Positions 27,421-36,061 are shown, numbered from the stretch's first letter. The stretch: 64,000 nucleotides of DNA from Maritimibacter dapengensis (GCF_019218265.1 NZ_JAHUZE010000001.1:496001-560000); one strand, 5' to 3'. Translations and numbers: made by a program. Notes: generated from the letters alone by a model not told the origin.

Positions 27421-28056
27421 ATGACCCTCATGAAACCTATTCTCATTCTGCCGCTCGTCGGTGCTCTCACGTTGTCGGCCTGCGACACGATGGGGTCACG
27501 CGAACGCGCAGGCGTGGCGACCGGCGCGGTTGCCGGTGGCTTGCTGGGGGCCGCGATTCCCGGAAACCGTGGCGCGACCGCTGCCATCGGCGCGGCCGGC
27601 GGCGCTGTCGTCGGCGGGATCGTCGGCAGCCAACTCGACCGCCAGGCGGGCGAATTGCGCCAGAACTTCGGAAACGACCGTATTCAGGTCATCAACACCG
27701 GGACCGCGCTCAAGGTCGTGATGCCACAGGATATCCTATTCGCCACCGACAGCGCTACGGTCTCGCCGGGTCTGACGGGCGATCTGCGCGTGCTCGCTGC
27801 GCATCTTCGCAAATACCCCGGCAGCCGCGTGCGCGTGATCGGCCACACCGACAACACCGGTGATGCCGGCTACAACCTGCAACTCTCGGAACGGCGGGCG
27901 CAGGCCGTGACGGCCGCGCTCGTGTCGAACGGTGTGGGCGGGACGCGTGTCGTCTCGGTCGGTCGGGGCGATAGCCAGCCGGTCGCGACCAATCTCACGC
28001 CTGAGGGTCGGGCGCAGAACCGGCGTGTCGAGATCATCATCGACCCGAACAATTGA
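27421..28056 (+). CDS. OmpA-family lipoprotein with glycine-zipper segment
   Basis: 211 residues. A lipoprotein signal ends at LTLSAC (cysteine near residue 21). A glycine-rich helix pair follows (about 32-78; GAVAGGLLGAAIPGNRGATA, GGAVVGGIVGS), then a C-terminal OmpA-like peptidoglycan-binding domain (about 100-211) with DILFATDSATVSPGL and VIGHTDNTGDAGYNLQLSERR. A typical envelope-stabilising protein like YiaD. Followed by a strong hairpin at 28064-28095. Confidence 0.93.
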   Translation: MTLMKPILILPLVGALTLSACDTMGSRERAGVATGAVAGGLLGAAIPGNRGATAAIGAAGGAVVGGIVGSQLDRQAGELRQNFGNDRIQVINTGTALKVVMPQDILFATDSATVSPGLTGDLRVLAAHLRKYPGSRVRVIGHTDNTGDAGYNLQLSERRAQAVTAALVSNGVGGTRVVSVGRGDSQPVATNLTPEGRAQNRRVEIIIDPNN

Positions 28057-28063
28057 TCCCCTG

Positions 28064-28095
28064 ACCCGGCGCGGGCCAAGCAACGCGCGCCGGGT
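28064..28095 (+). terminator. hairpin terminator after the OmpA lipoprotein gene
   Basis: ACCCGGCGCG pairs perfectly with CGCGCCGGGT across a 12-base loop, with a short T-run (TTT) overlapping the end. It begins eight bases after the stop codon. Confidence 0.7.
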
Positions 28096-28170
28096 TTACA
28101 CTCTCGGCGCGAGCAGCTCATATCCGTGGAGCAACCCGGTGCGCATTGCGCCGCTTTGCAGGGGAAAGAC

Positions 28171-28935
28171 ATGCCGCGATTTGCCGCCAACATCACATTC
28201 CTGTTCCGTGAACTGCCCTTCCTGGACCGGATCGAGGCCGCGGCTGATTTCGGGTTCTCGGGGGTCGAGGCGCTGTTTCCCTACGACGACGCGGCGAGCC
28301 AGATCAATCGGCGGCTCACACGCGCGGCGATCCCCATGGTGCTCATCAACTGCCCGCCACCGAACTGGGCTGGTGGCGAGCGTGGCTTCGCCGCAGTGCC
28401 TGGGCTGAGCGAGCGGTTCCGGCACGATTTCAAACGCTCGGTGCGGTTCGCGGAGGCGCTTGGCGTGGCCCGGCTCCATGTCATGGCGGGCAATGTGAAC
28501 GGGTTGGTTGCGCGCCAGACGTTCATGGAAAACCTGCGGTGGGCGGCCGACGAGGCCCCCGACATGCAGCTTACGATCGAGCCAATCAACGGTCACGACA
28601 TGCCTGGGTACTACCTGAATGATTTCGATCAGGCGGCTGAAATTCTGGACGAGGTGAACGCCAAGAACCTCGGCCTTCAATTCGACATGTATCACGCGCA
28701 GATGATCACCGGCGACGGCATGTCGGTGTGGGAGACGCATGGCAACCGCGCCGTGCATGTCCAGATCGGGGGCGTTCCCGGTCGGCACGAACCGATGGGT
28801 GGCGACATCGACTACCCGGCCTTTTTCGCTGCTCTGGACAGTGGCGCTTACAAGGGCTGGGTGTCTGCCGAGTACAACCCTGAAGGTGACACCCGCAAGG
28901 GGCTGGGCTGGATGGACATGGTGAAAGGCTCCTGA
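28171..28935 (+). CDS. hyi: hydroxypyruvate isomerase family protein
   Basis: 254-residue TIM-barrel of the xylose-isomerase-like family, interconverting hydroxypyruvate and tartronate semialdehyde. Seen: MPRFAANITFLFRELPFLDR at the start, GFSGVEALFPYDD, the metal-binding glutamate in LTIEPINGHDMPGYYL, and the C-terminal second glutamate in WVSAEYNPEGDT. ATG 28171 follows AGGGGAAAG. Family is secure, exact substrate less so. Its stop lies in a small palindrome before the next VOC gene. Confidence 0.88.
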   Translation: MPRFAANITFLFRELPFLDRIEAAADFGFSGVEALFPYDDAASQINRRLTRAAIPMVLINCPPPNWAGGERGFAAVPGLSERFRHDFKRSVRFAEALGVARLHVMAGNVNGLVARQTFMENLRWAADEAPDMQLTIEPINGHDMPGYYLNDFDQAAEILDEVNAKNLGLQFDMYHAQMITGDGMSVWETHGNRAVHVQIGGVPGRHEPMGGDIDYPAFFAALDSGAYKGWVSAEYNPEGDTRKGLGWMDMVKGS

Positions 28936-28949
28936 CAGAATGCTGTCAG
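28932..28949. promoter_or_regulatory. palindrome overlapping the hyi stop, upstream of the VOC/WYL operon
   Basis: CTGACAG-AATG-CTGTCAG: seven-base perfect arms, four-base centre. It lies about 48 bp before the VOC start (28997) and includes the hyi stop TGA. It could be the operator of the downstream VOC-WYL pair, bound by the WYL regulator itself; a weak hairpin is the alternative. Confidence 0.45.
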
Positions 28950-28996
28950 TTGGGGGGTGCTAGACAGGTCTCATCAACCAACCAAGGAGATGAGAC

Positions 28997-29362
28997 ATGA
29001 ACACCCAACCTATTGTCGTTTGGGGGGAAATTCCGGTGAAAGACCTCGAAGCCGGCGCGAAATTCTATGACGCCGTGTTCGGCTATACCAGCCAGGTTGA
29101 CAGGAGCGGCCCTGCACCCATGGTGCTTCTGAACGGCGCCGCCGACACGGTCGGGGCGAACCTTTGCGAAGGACAGACAGCCACAGGGAGTATCATCCAT
29201 TTTGCCGTGCCAGACACCTGCGAAGATGCCGCGAGCCGCGTCGCTGCGGCGGGGGGCAAGGTGCTAGGCGACCCGATCACCATTCCGCCGGGGCGTTTCG
29301 TCATGGCGCTCGACCCCGACGGCAATCAGATCGGGCTGTTCCAACCGCACGGCACCGCATGA
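28997..29362 (+). CDS. VOC-family protein
   Basis: 121-residue glyoxalase-fold protein: VVWGEIPVKDLEAGAKFYDAVFGY at the N-terminus, HFAVPDTCEDAASRVAAAGG in the middle, and the typical MALDPDGNQIGLFQP C-terminus. Such proteins bind metals or small electrophiles; ligand unknown. A GGAGATGAG ribosome site precedes the ATG. It overlaps the WYL regulator start by four bases (ATGA), so the two form an operon. Confidence 0.9.
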   Translation: MNTQPIVVWGEIPVKDLEAGAKFYDAVFGYTSQVDRSGPAPMVLLNGAADTVGANLCEGQTATGSIIHFAVPDTCEDAASRVAAAGGKVLGDPITIPPGRFVMALDPDGNQIGLFQPHGTA

Positions 29363-30048
29363 GACGGGCCGACCGCCTGTTCCAGATCGTGCAGTATCTG
29401 CGAGGCGGTCGGCTGACCCGCGCCCGCGACCTTGCCGAGAAACTCGAGGTCAGCGAGCGCACCATTTACCGTGACGTCGCGGACCTGATCGGCTCCGGCG
29501 TGCCCATCGAGGGTGAGGCCGGCGTCGGTTACGTCATGCGGGCGGGGTATGACCTGCCGCCGCTCATGTTCAACCGAGAAGAGATCGTGGCGCTTGTCGC
29601 GGGCGCGCGCATGGCGCGGACATGGGGCGGGCTCGAGATGGCGCGCGCCGCAGAAGAAGCTCTGGTGAAGATCGAGGCGGTGCTGCCAGACAGCCTGCGC
29701 GCGCGTGCCGAGAGCGTGGCGATCCATTCTGTCGATTTCCTGGGGCAAGACCCGGTGGAGCGCGCCAAGCTCGACCTGCTCGAAGGCGCGGCGGACCGGC
29801 GGGAGCGTATCCATTTCGACTACGAAGACCGGGAAGGGCAGGCCAGTTCGCGGGTCGTCCGCCCACTTGGCCTGTTCTTCTGGGGCAGGACCTGGACGCT
29901 CGCAAGTTGGGACGAAGGGCGCGATGATTTCCGCACCTTCCGCGTCGATCGGATGGAGAACCTGACCAAAGGCGCGTCGTTTCGTGAGGAACGCGACAAG
30001 ACGCTCCATGCCTACTATATTCAACAGGGGCGCAGGCCGCCGACCTGA
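29359..30048 (+). CDS. YafY-type transcriptional regulator (HTH plus WYL domain)
   Basis: 229 residues. An N-terminal winged helix (LTRARDLAEKLEVSERTIYR, then DVADLIGSGVPIEGEAGVGY) is followed by a C-terminal WYL-type sensor (about 135-225; RIHFDYEDREGQASSRVVRP, then LGLFFWGRTWTLASW), in which the WYL tripeptide reads WTL. The ATG 29359 overlaps the VOC stop; extensions upstream would read through the VOC gene in another frame. It may sense nucleic acid or a small ligand of the VOC protein. Converges with the CDF gene, stop to stop. Confidence 0.92.
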   Translation: MRRADRLFQIVQYLRGGRLTRARDLAEKLEVSERTIYRDVADLIGSGVPIEGEAGVGYVMRAGYDLPPLMFNREEIVALVAGARMARTWGGLEMARAAEEALVKIEAVLPDSLRARAESVAIHSVDFLGQDPVERAKLDLLEGAADRRERIHFDYEDREGQASSRVVRPLGLFFWGRTWTLASWDEGRDDFRTFRVDRMENLTKGASFREERDKTLHAYYIQQGRRPPT

Positions 30049-30972
30049 TCAGCCTCCGATGCGGGCTGGCTCTTCACAGGCGGCCTGCGAGGTTTCGGCG
30101 TCGAGCGTCACGTGGCCTATGCCGAACCGATCTGCGAGCATGTCGCGCAGCGCGGCCTTGGTTCTCGCGAGGGCGGCGAGGTCCTCGCCCTCCGCCACCA
30201 CATGCGCTTCGAGGGAGGTGACGCTTTCCGTGATCTGCCAGATATGCAGGTGGTGGACAGACGCCACGCCCGGTGTTGCCTCCATCGCGTCGATTACCGC
30301 GTCCGGCGCGATCCCCGGTGGGGTGCCGAGCATCAGCATACGGATCACGCCCCTGATTTCGGATACGGACATCCACAGGATGTAGCCTGCGATCAGGAGT
30401 GTCGCGACGGGGTCGGCCCAGGTCCAGCCGAAGGCGATGATGAGTAGCCCGGTCACGATCACCGCCACCGAGCCGAGCGCGTCTGCGAGATTGTGCAGGA
30501 ACGCGGCCCGAATGTTTACACTGTCCTTCGACAGACGGTAGGTCAGAAGCGCGGTGGCGAGATCGACGACGAGCGCGAAACCGGACACGATGATCATGAG
30601 CCAGCCCGCGACGTCCGTCGGGGTAATGAGCCGCTCGACCGCCTCGTAGACAAGATAGAGACCGATCACGATCAGCGTCGTCAGGTTGATAAGGGCGGCC
30701 ACCAATTCGGCGCGCTTGTAGCCGAATGTCATGGTCTCGTCAGTGGGCCTGCGCCCGATCTTGCGCGCGAACCACGCGATGGCGAGGCTGGCCGCGTCCG
30801 ACAGGTTGTGCACCGCATCGGCGATCAGGGCGACGGAGCCGGACAGGATGCCGCCGACGATTTCGGCCAGGGTGAGAAGCACATTGATCCCGACCGCCGA
30901 AGCGACCGCTCGGTCGCCTGCGTCGGGGTCCACATGATGATGGTGGCCGTGATGAGCGTAGTCGTGGGGCAT
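30049..30972 (-). CDS. cation diffusion facilitator, zinc-type exporter
   Basis: 307-residue inner-membrane metal/proton antiporter with about six helices and a cytoplasmic C-terminal domain. A His-rich N-terminus (HHGHHHH) precedes helix 1. The metal-site pairs are ADAVHNLSDAASLA (HxxxD, helix 2) and FLHNLADALGSVAV (HxxxD, helix 5), the zinc/cadmium pattern. It is transcribed from a MerR-type promoter at 30995-31025, divergent from the MerR gene, so it is the probable target of that regulator. Confidence 0.94.
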   Translation of the reverse strand: MPHDYAHHGHHHHVDPDAGDRAVASAVGINVLLTLAEIVGGILSGSVALIADAVHNLSDAASLAIAWFARKIGRRPTDETMTFGYKRAELVAALINLTTLIVIGLYLVYEAVERLITPTDVAGWLMIIVSGFALVVDLATALLTYRLSKDSVNIRAAFLHNLADALGSVAVIVTGLLIIAFGWTWADPVATLLIAGYILWMSVSEIRGVIRMLMLGTPPGIAPDAVIDAMEATPGVASVHHLHIWQITESVTSLEAHVVAEGEDLAALARTKAALRDMLADRFGIGHVTLDAETSQAACEEPARIGG

Positions 30973-30994
30973 GGTAATCTCCGTCTGCCCCCCC

Positions 30995-31025
30995 TATGTA
31001 ATTCCTCTAGCGACTAGAGGTTCAA
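30995..31025 (-). promoter_or_regulatory. MerR-type promoter of the cation exporter
   Basis: Read on the minus strand: -35 TTGAAC (31025-31020), a 19-bp spacer, and -10 TACATA (31000-30995). The spacer contains a perfect dyad CCTCTAG-N3-CTAGAGG (31004-31020 on the plus strand), beginning inside the -35 box. A 19-bp rather than 17-bp spacer with a dyad is the hallmark of promoters activated by MerR-type metal sensors, which untwist the DNA. Confidence 0.85.
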
Positions 31026-31039
31026 GGGGAAATTTCATA

Positions 31040-31444
31040 ATGTTCTCAATCGGTGATCTGTCCCGGCACACCGGGGTCAAGGTGCCCACCATCCGCTATT
31101 ACGAGCAGGTCGGGCTGATCGAGGCCGATGAGCGGACCGAGGGCAACCAGCGGCGCTATTCGCGCGCGGGGCTCGAGCGGCTCGGCTTCATTCGCCATGC
31201 CCGCGACCTTGGCCTGTCGCTCGATGCGATCCGGGCGCTCGTGGCACTGGACCCGGCGGATCATGCCACGACACATGCGATTGCGCGGGAGCACCTGGCG
31301 GATATACGTGACCGTATGGGTCGGCTCGCGCGGCTGGAGGCCGAGCTTAAACGTATCATGGCCGCCTGTGACGGCAGCCATGACCATGAGTGCAACATTC
31401 TCGAGGCGTTTGCGGATCATGGGCAATGCGCCCATGAGCATTAG
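31040..31444 (+). CDS. MerR-family metal-responsive regulator
   Basis: 134 residues from ATG 31040 (MFSIGDLSRHTGVKVPTIRY). The winged helix is followed by a long dimerisation helix and a C-terminal Cys/His-rich tail (CDGSHDHECN, then HGQCAHEH) suited to bind zinc or cadmium. The 30971 frame extension crosses the promoter and is rejected. Adjacent to and divergent from the zinc-type CDF exporter, whose promoter carries the MerR dyad, so it likely senses zinc or cadmium and controls that exporter. Confidence 0.93.
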   Translation: MFSIGDLSRHTGVKVPTIRYYEQVGLIEADERTEGNQRRYSRAGLERLGFIRHARDLGLSLDAIRALVALDPADHATTHAIAREHLADIRDRMGRLARLEAELKRIMAACDGSHDHECNILEAFADHGQCAHEH

Positions 31445-32214
31445 CTTTCCTCGATCGACCACCCGCCATCGACGATGAGCGTCTGCCCGGTCGTCCAGGC
31501 CCCGGCGCGCGACCCGAAATACAAAGCCGCCCCCGCGATATCGTCGGGTTCGCCCAGCCGTTTGAGCGAATAGGATTTGGCGATGGCTTTTTCGCGTTCC
31601 GGGTCCTCGTAGAGCGCCGAGGCGAACTTGGTCTTCACCACCGCCGGGGCGATGCCGTTAACACGGATGTTGTCACGCCCATAGGCCGTCGCGAGGTTTC
31701 GAACGATCTGCGTGTCCGCGGCTTTCGTCACGGCATAGATGCCGAGGTTTTTCGATCCCTTGAACGCCGCGATGGACGAGATGATGACAATCGCACCGCC
31801 GCCTTTTTCCTGCATGCCCGGCACCACGGCCTTGCAGAGCTTCATGTTTGACCGGATGTTGACCGCGATGGTCTTGTCGAACGCATCGTCCGGAGTGTCG
31901 AGGAAAGGGCCCATGTAGGGGTTCACAGCGGCGTTGCAGACCAGCACGTCCACTTTGCCCAACGCCTCTTCGGTCTTGGCCACAAGCGCGTCAATATCCG
32001 CGTCGTCCGAGATATTGGCCGGGATTGCCACAGCCTTGCCGCCGCCCTTGGCGTTGATTTCTTCCGCCACCGCGTCGCAGGCGTCTGCCTTGCGCGACGA
32101 GATGACGACATTGGCGCCGGCTTCGGCCATCGCTTCGGCGATTGCCTTGCCGATCCCTCGGGTCGAGCCGGTGACAAGCGCGGTCTGGCCGCTCAGGTCG
32201 AAGAGGCTGTGCAT
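31441..32214 (-). CDS. short-chain dehydrogenase/reductase
   Basis: 257-residue classical SDR: cofactor loop TGSTRGIGKAIAEAM, NAAVNPYMG, catalytic serine in IIISSIAAF, and YAVTKAA with the catalytic tyrosine and lysine. C-terminal VDGGW fits the usual end. It shares one base with the upstream oxidoreductase stop (TGATG), forming an operon, so both may act on the same aliphatic intermediate. Converges with merR, overlapping four bases. Confidence 0.92.
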   Translation of the reverse strand: MHSLFDLSGQTALVTGSTRGIGKAIAEAMAEAGANVVISSRKADACDAVAEEINAKGGGKAVAIPANISDDADIDALVAKTEEALGKVDVLVCNAAVNPYMGPFLDTPDDAFDKTIAVNIRSNMKLCKAVVPGMQEKGGGAIVIISSIAAFKGSKNLGIYAVTKAADTQIVRNLATAYGRDNIRVNGIAPAVVKTKFASALYEDPEREKAIAKSYSLKRLGEPDDIAGAALYFGSRAGAWTTGQTLIVDGGWSIEES

Positions 32215-33236
32215 CAGGAAATCCTCACGATCTGCTTGCCGAAATTGCCACCCTTCAGCATCGACATGAAAGCGTCGGGGGCGTTCTCCAGCCCCTCGGC
32301 CACGTCCTCGGTGAACTTGATTGTGCCGTTCGCGACAAGCGGCGCGACGTCCTTGAGAAAGGCCGGGAACCGATCGAAGTGATCCGAGATGATGAAACCC
32401 TGCGCGCGCATCCGGTTGACCAGCATGGAACGCCAGAACTTCGGGAGGTCATAGCTCTCGGCGGTGCCGCCTGTGTCGTAGAAGGCAATCATGCCGCAGA
32501 TCGGGATACGCCCAAAGGTGTTCATGTTGGGCAGCACACCCTCGAGCACCTTGCCCGCCACGTTCTCGAAATAAATGTCGATCCCGTCCGGGCAGGCCGC
32601 TCCGATCTGGGCGCGGGCATCCTTGGCGTCCGAGAATCCACGGTGGTCGAGGCAGGCGTCGAATCCGAATTTCTCGACCGCATGGGCGCATTTTTCTTCG
32701 CCCCCCGCGATGCCGATGACCTTGAGCCCCTTGTGCTTGGCGTATTGTCCGACCATCGAGCCCACAGGCCCGGTGGCCGCCGCGACGACAAGCGTTTCAC
32801 CCTCTTTCGGTTCGCCGATTTCGGTCAGCCCGTACCAGCCGGTGAAGCCCGGCATCCCGAGAACGCCAAGCGCCGTGGTCTCCGGCACGCCATCGGGCAG
32901 TTTTCGAAGGTCTTTCGCGCGCATGATCGCGTGGTCGCACCAACCGGTCATGCCAAACACCTTGTCGCCGGGCGCTATGCCATCGGCATTCGATTCGAGC
33001 ACCTCTCCGACGGTGCCACCCTCCATCACCCCGTCCACCTCGACGGGCTTTGCGTATGACTTTGCGTCATCCATCCGGCCCCGCATGTAGGGGTCGAGTG
33101 ACATTGCGGTGACCTTGATCAGAACCTCGCCTACGTCGGGGGCGCCAAGCTCCTTGGTTTCAAGGCGAAAATTCTCACGCCCAACGGGCCCGTTCGGGCG
33201 GCTGGCCAATACGATCTGCTTTGCGGTGACGGACAT
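32214..33236 (-). CDS. NADP-dependent oxidoreductase of the medium-chain (CurA/PTGR-like) type
   Basis: 340-residue zinc-free MDR: KELGAPDVGEVLIKVTAMSL, MRGRMDD, the NADP loop VAAATGPVGSMVGQYAKHKG and the family's conserved C-terminal FITDHFDRF-like segment (FIISDHFDRFPAFL). Reduces 2-alkenals or enones in known members. ATG 33236; a longer start passes into the shared promoter region. It is first of a two-gene operon, divergent across a 129-bp spacer (with operator at 33278-33302) from the CoA ligase gene. Confidence 0.9.
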   Translation of the reverse strand: MSVTAKQIVLASRPNGPVGRENFRLETKELGAPDVGEVLIKVTAMSLDPYMRGRMDDAKSYAKPVEVDGVMEGGTVGEVLESNADGIAPGDKVFGMTGWCDHAIMRAKDLRKLPDGVPETTALGVLGMPGFTGWYGLTEIGEPKEGETLVVAAATGPVGSMVGQYAKHKGLKVIGIAGGEEKCAHAVEKFGFDACLDHRGFSDAKDARAQIGAACPDGIDIYFENVAGKVLEGVLPNMNTFGRIPICGMIAFYDTGGTAESYDLPKFWRSMLVNRMRAQGFIISDHFDRFPAFLKDVAPLVANGTIKFTEDVAEGLENAPDAFMSMLKGGNFGKQIVRIS

Positions 33237-33277
33237 TTCTGCTTTCCTTCTCCCTGAGTCTTGCTGATACTCAAGCT

Positions 33278-33302
33278 TGAAATTCAGTTTCGCAAGGCAA
33301 AA
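33278..33302. promoter_or_regulatory. conserved operator-like site, copy 1
   Basis: TGAAA-N5-TTTCGC-AAG-GCAAAA, matching copies 2 (43117-43141) and 3 (59959-59983). The core is an inverted repeat with one mismatch. It lies in the 129-bp divergent spacer, so it could control both the oxidoreductase/SDR operon and the CoA ligase gene. Confidence 0.7.
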
Positions 33303-33365
33303 CACCCGAAGGTGACGTGGCGGAGGAGGCCCGTCGCGTCCGAACGGGAAAAGGGAGGAGACACC

Positions 33366-35009
33366 ATGCAGGGCATGATGATGCATCGGCCTTTGTCGAT
33401 CATTTCCATTCTGGAATACGCGGCCGAGGCCCATGCGGGGTCGGGGATCGTGACACTCGAAACCCACGGCGAAGTGACGCGTCAGAGCTATGGCGAGACC
33501 TATCAACGGGTCGGACAACTGGCCCATGCGCTCAAGGCTATGGGCATCGACCCGGGGGACCGCGTCGCCACGCTGGCCTGGAATAACCGGCGGCATTTCG
33601 AGCTTTATTATGCGATTTCCGGGATCGGCGGCATCTGCCACACGATCAACCCGCGCCTGTCCGCCGAGCAAATGATCTATATCGTCAATCACGCCGAAGA
33701 TCGTGTGATTTTCGTCGATGCGACCTTCCTGCCGATCCTCGCCGCGCTACGCGAACATCTGCCGAAAGAACTGCGCATCGTGGTCATGGCGGATCACGAT
33801 CACATGCCCGACACCGAGTTGGAGGTGTTCTGCTACGAAGGGCTGATCGACGGGCAGAAGACGACCTACGACTGGCCCGAGCTGGACGAGAATACGGCCG
33901 CGAGCCTGTGCTATACGTCGGGCACGACCGGCAATCCCAAGGGCGCGCTTTATAGCCATCGTTCGACGGTGCTCCACGCGCTCATGGTCGGCACGATCCT
34001 CGGCCCGGCGCTTCCAAGCGGTGATAACGGCGAGACCAACATTCTGCCCGTGGTGCCGCTGTTCCACGTCAACGCCTGGGGTCTGCCCTATGCCGCGCCG
34101 ATCATCGGCGCGAACCTCGTTATGCCGGGGCCGGGTCTTGATGGCGAGAACCTGTGGAAGCTCATGGAGGCCGAGAATGTCGGGTCCGCTTGGGGCGTGC
34201 CGACGGTCTGGATGGGTCTTCTGGGCGAGATCGAGAAACAGGGCCGCAAGCCCGCCGCGCTCGAAGACGTCGTGGTGGGCGGATCCGCCGCGCCGCGCTC
34301 GATGATCGAGACGTTCGAGAAGATGGGTGTCAACGTGAACCACGCCTGGGGCATGACCGAGATGTCGCCCATCGGGACGCACGGCGTCATGCCGCCATGG
34401 GTCAACGATCTGCCGTTCGATGAGAAGATGAACTACAAGCAGCTTCAGGGCCGCAGGTGCTTCGGTGTCGATCTCAAGATTGTCGACGAGGAAGGAAACC
34501 GGCAACCGCATGACGGCGAGGCTATCGGCGAGCTGTTCGTGCGCGGCAACGCAGTTGTGTCGGGTTATTTCAAGAACGAAGAGGCGACCGCCGCCGCGCT
34601 GGATGCCGAAGGATGGTTCGGCACGGGCGACGTGGCCTCGATCGGCAAGGACGGGTTTCTGACGATCCAGGACCGGGCCAAGGACCTCATCAAATCGGGG
34701 GGCGAATGGATCTCGTCCATCGACCTCGAGAACGCCGCCATGAGCCATCCGGGGATCGCCAATTGCGCGGCCATCGGCGTGGCGCACCCGAAATGGGACG
34801 AACGCCCCGTGCTCGTCGCGGTCGCCGCGAAGGACACGAAGCCCTCGCTCGACGAATTGCGCGAGCATATGTCGGTCCATTTCGCGAAGTGGCAATTGCC
34901 CGACGACGTGGTGTGGGTGGATGAGCTGCCGCTGACCGCGACCGGCAAGGTGTCGAAACTGAACCTTCGCAAGCAACTCGCCGATTACAAACACCCCGAG
35001 GTGGCGTGA
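33366..35009 (+). CDS. AMP-forming fatty acid--CoA ligase
   Basis: 547 residues. Activates a carboxylic acid to its acyl-CoA via an acyl-adenylate. Seen: AMP loop CYTSGTTGNPKGALYSHRST, WGMTEMSP, the hinge region GWFGTGDVASI, then DRAKDLIKSGGEWIS, and C-terminal catalytic lysine in LTATGKVSKLNLR. ATG 33366 follows GGGAGGAG. The type resembles medium-chain or AlkK-like ligases. Divergent from the oxidoreductase/SDR operon with the shared operator-like site. Confidence 0.92.
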   Translation: MQGMMMHRPLSIISILEYAAEAHAGSGIVTLETHGEVTRQSYGETYQRVGQLAHALKAMGIDPGDRVATLAWNNRRHFELYYAISGIGGICHTINPRLSAEQMIYIVNHAEDRVIFVDATFLPILAALREHLPKELRIVVMADHDHMPDTELEVFCYEGLIDGQKTTYDWPELDENTAASLCYTSGTTGNPKGALYSHRSTVLHALMVGTILGPALPSGDNGETNILPVVPLFHVNAWGLPYAAPIIGANLVMPGPGLDGENLWKLMEAENVGSAWGVPTVWMGLLGEIEKQGRKPAALEDVVVGGSAAPRSMIETFEKMGVNVNHAWGMTEMSPIGTHGVMPPWVNDLPFDEKMNYKQLQGRRCFGVDLKIVDEEGNRQPHDGEAIGELFVRGNAVVSGYFKNEEATAAALDAEGWFGTGDVASIGKDGFLTIQDRAKDLIKSGGEWISSIDLENAAMSHPGIANCAAIGVAHPKWDERPVLVAVAAKDTKPSLDELREHMSVHFAKWQLPDDVVWVDELPLTATGKVSKLNLRKQLADYKHPEVA

Positions 35010-35012
35010 CCC

Positions 35013-35046
35013 GTCGGCGAGGCGAGCGTAGCGCCGCCTCGCCGAC
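35013..35046. terminator. bidirectional hairpin between convergent genes
   Basis: GTCGGCGAGGCG pairs perfectly (12 bp) with CGCCTCGCCGAC over a 10-base loop. It lies between the CoA ligase stop and the SDR stop and serves both strands. Confidence 0.78.
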
Positions 35047-35052
35047 TGCATT

Positions 35053-35802
35053 TCATCGCGCGGTGTATCCTCCGTCGACTGGATAGACTCCGCCGGTCGC
35101 GAAACCGGCGGCATCCGAGAGCAGGAACGCGACGAGGTCCGCGACCTCCTGCCGTCGCGCCATGCGGCCCATCGGGTGAAGGGCGGCAATGGAGTCGCGA
35201 ACGTCGTCGGGCATATCCTGCATGGCGGGGGTGTCGACGAATCCCGGTGCGACTGCGTTCACGCGGATGCCTTTGTCGGCATAGTCCAGCGCCGCCTCGC
35301 GCGTCAGGCCGATCACGCCGTGCTTGGCCGCGGTGTAATCCGACAGGCCGCCGATCCCAACGAATCCGTTGGCAGAGGCCAGGTTGACGATTGCGCCGCC
35401 GCCCGCATCCAACATCGCGGTGATTTCGTGCTTCAGGCAAATGAAGCACCCGGTCAGGTTTGTCGCCAACACGTCCTGCCAAGTAGAAAGCGATTTCGAC
35501 GCGAGCGGCGTGGGGGCCTCGACCGGCCCGCCAGCATTGTTCACGGCAAGGTGCAACTCCCCGAACCGTTGCGCGATCCGGGACATCATCTCCTCGACCG
35601 AAGGTTCGTGGCTCACGTCGCAGGTGACGCCCATCGCTCTCTTGCCGGTCGGATCGAGCTCTTGCGCGTATCTGTCCGCATCGCCCTTGGTTCGGCTGCA
35701 CAGGGCGACATTCGCGCCGCGATCGAACAATGTCCTGACGATGGTCTCGCCGTTGCCGCGCGTGCCACCGGTCACGAGGGCGGTCTTGCCTGACAGGTCC
35801 AT
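35053..35802 (-). CDS. short-chain dehydrogenase/reductase
   Basis: 249-residue SDR: TGGTRGNGETIV cofactor loop, VNNAGGPVEAP, NLASANG with the catalytic serine, and YTAAKHG with tyrosine and lysine. C-terminal GGVYPVDGGYT. Substrate unknown; within the CoA catabolic block a 3-hydroxyacyl-CoA or alcohol role is inferred. Single gene. A palindrome lies 17 bp upstream of its start. Confidence 0.92.
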   Translation of the reverse strand: MDLSGKTALVTGGTRGNGETIVRTLFDRGANVALCSRTKGDADRYAQELDPTGKRAMGVTCDVSHEPSVEEMMSRIAQRFGELHLAVNNAGGPVEAPTPLASKSLSTWQDVLATNLTGCFICLKHEITAMLDAGGGAIVNLASANGFVGIGGLSDYTAAKHGVIGLTREAALDYADKGIRVNAVAPGFVDTPAMQDMPDDVRDSIAALHPMGRMARRQEVADLVAFLLSDAAGFATGGVYPVDGGYTAR

Positions 35803-35818
35803 GTGTCATCCTCCCTGA

Positions 35819-35835
35819 GTTCACACGGGGTGAAC
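35819..35835. promoter_or_regulatory. palindrome upstream of the SDR gene at 35053-35802
   Basis: GTTCAC-ACGGG-GTGAAC, six-base perfect arms. GTGTCA (35803-35808) and TGACAC (35843-35848) flank it as an outer pair, nested around the same centre. It lies directly before the start of the minus-strand SDR gene. An operator is likely; the regulator is not evident here. Confidence 0.5.
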
Positions 35836-36061
35836 ATCAGTGTGACACGAGAAGTTCGTGCTGGTCAGCCACATCGAGTGAGGCAGGTGACAGCGTGTTG
35901 TCAGGAGTGTGAGGCAGGCTTGGACGTATCACGGCGTGGATATGCAGTGATGCTCGCGCTTATCGGCAACGGCGTTTTATCGGGCCTGTTGCGCGACCTC
36001 ACGCGTGCAAACTGGTTGGTGGGCTTCGATTTGGCGCAGTCTTGAAGGCAGTGCTCGATGG

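Noticed and set aside
33747-35189. 480-codon open frame opposite the CoA ligase gene
   Set aside because: Antisense to conserved ligase motifs and crosses the bidirectional terminator; no protein-like pattern.
35803-36045. 80-codon frame in the spacer between SDR and marR
   Set aside because: No ribosome site, covers a palindromic promoter region, and the sequence matches nothing familiar.
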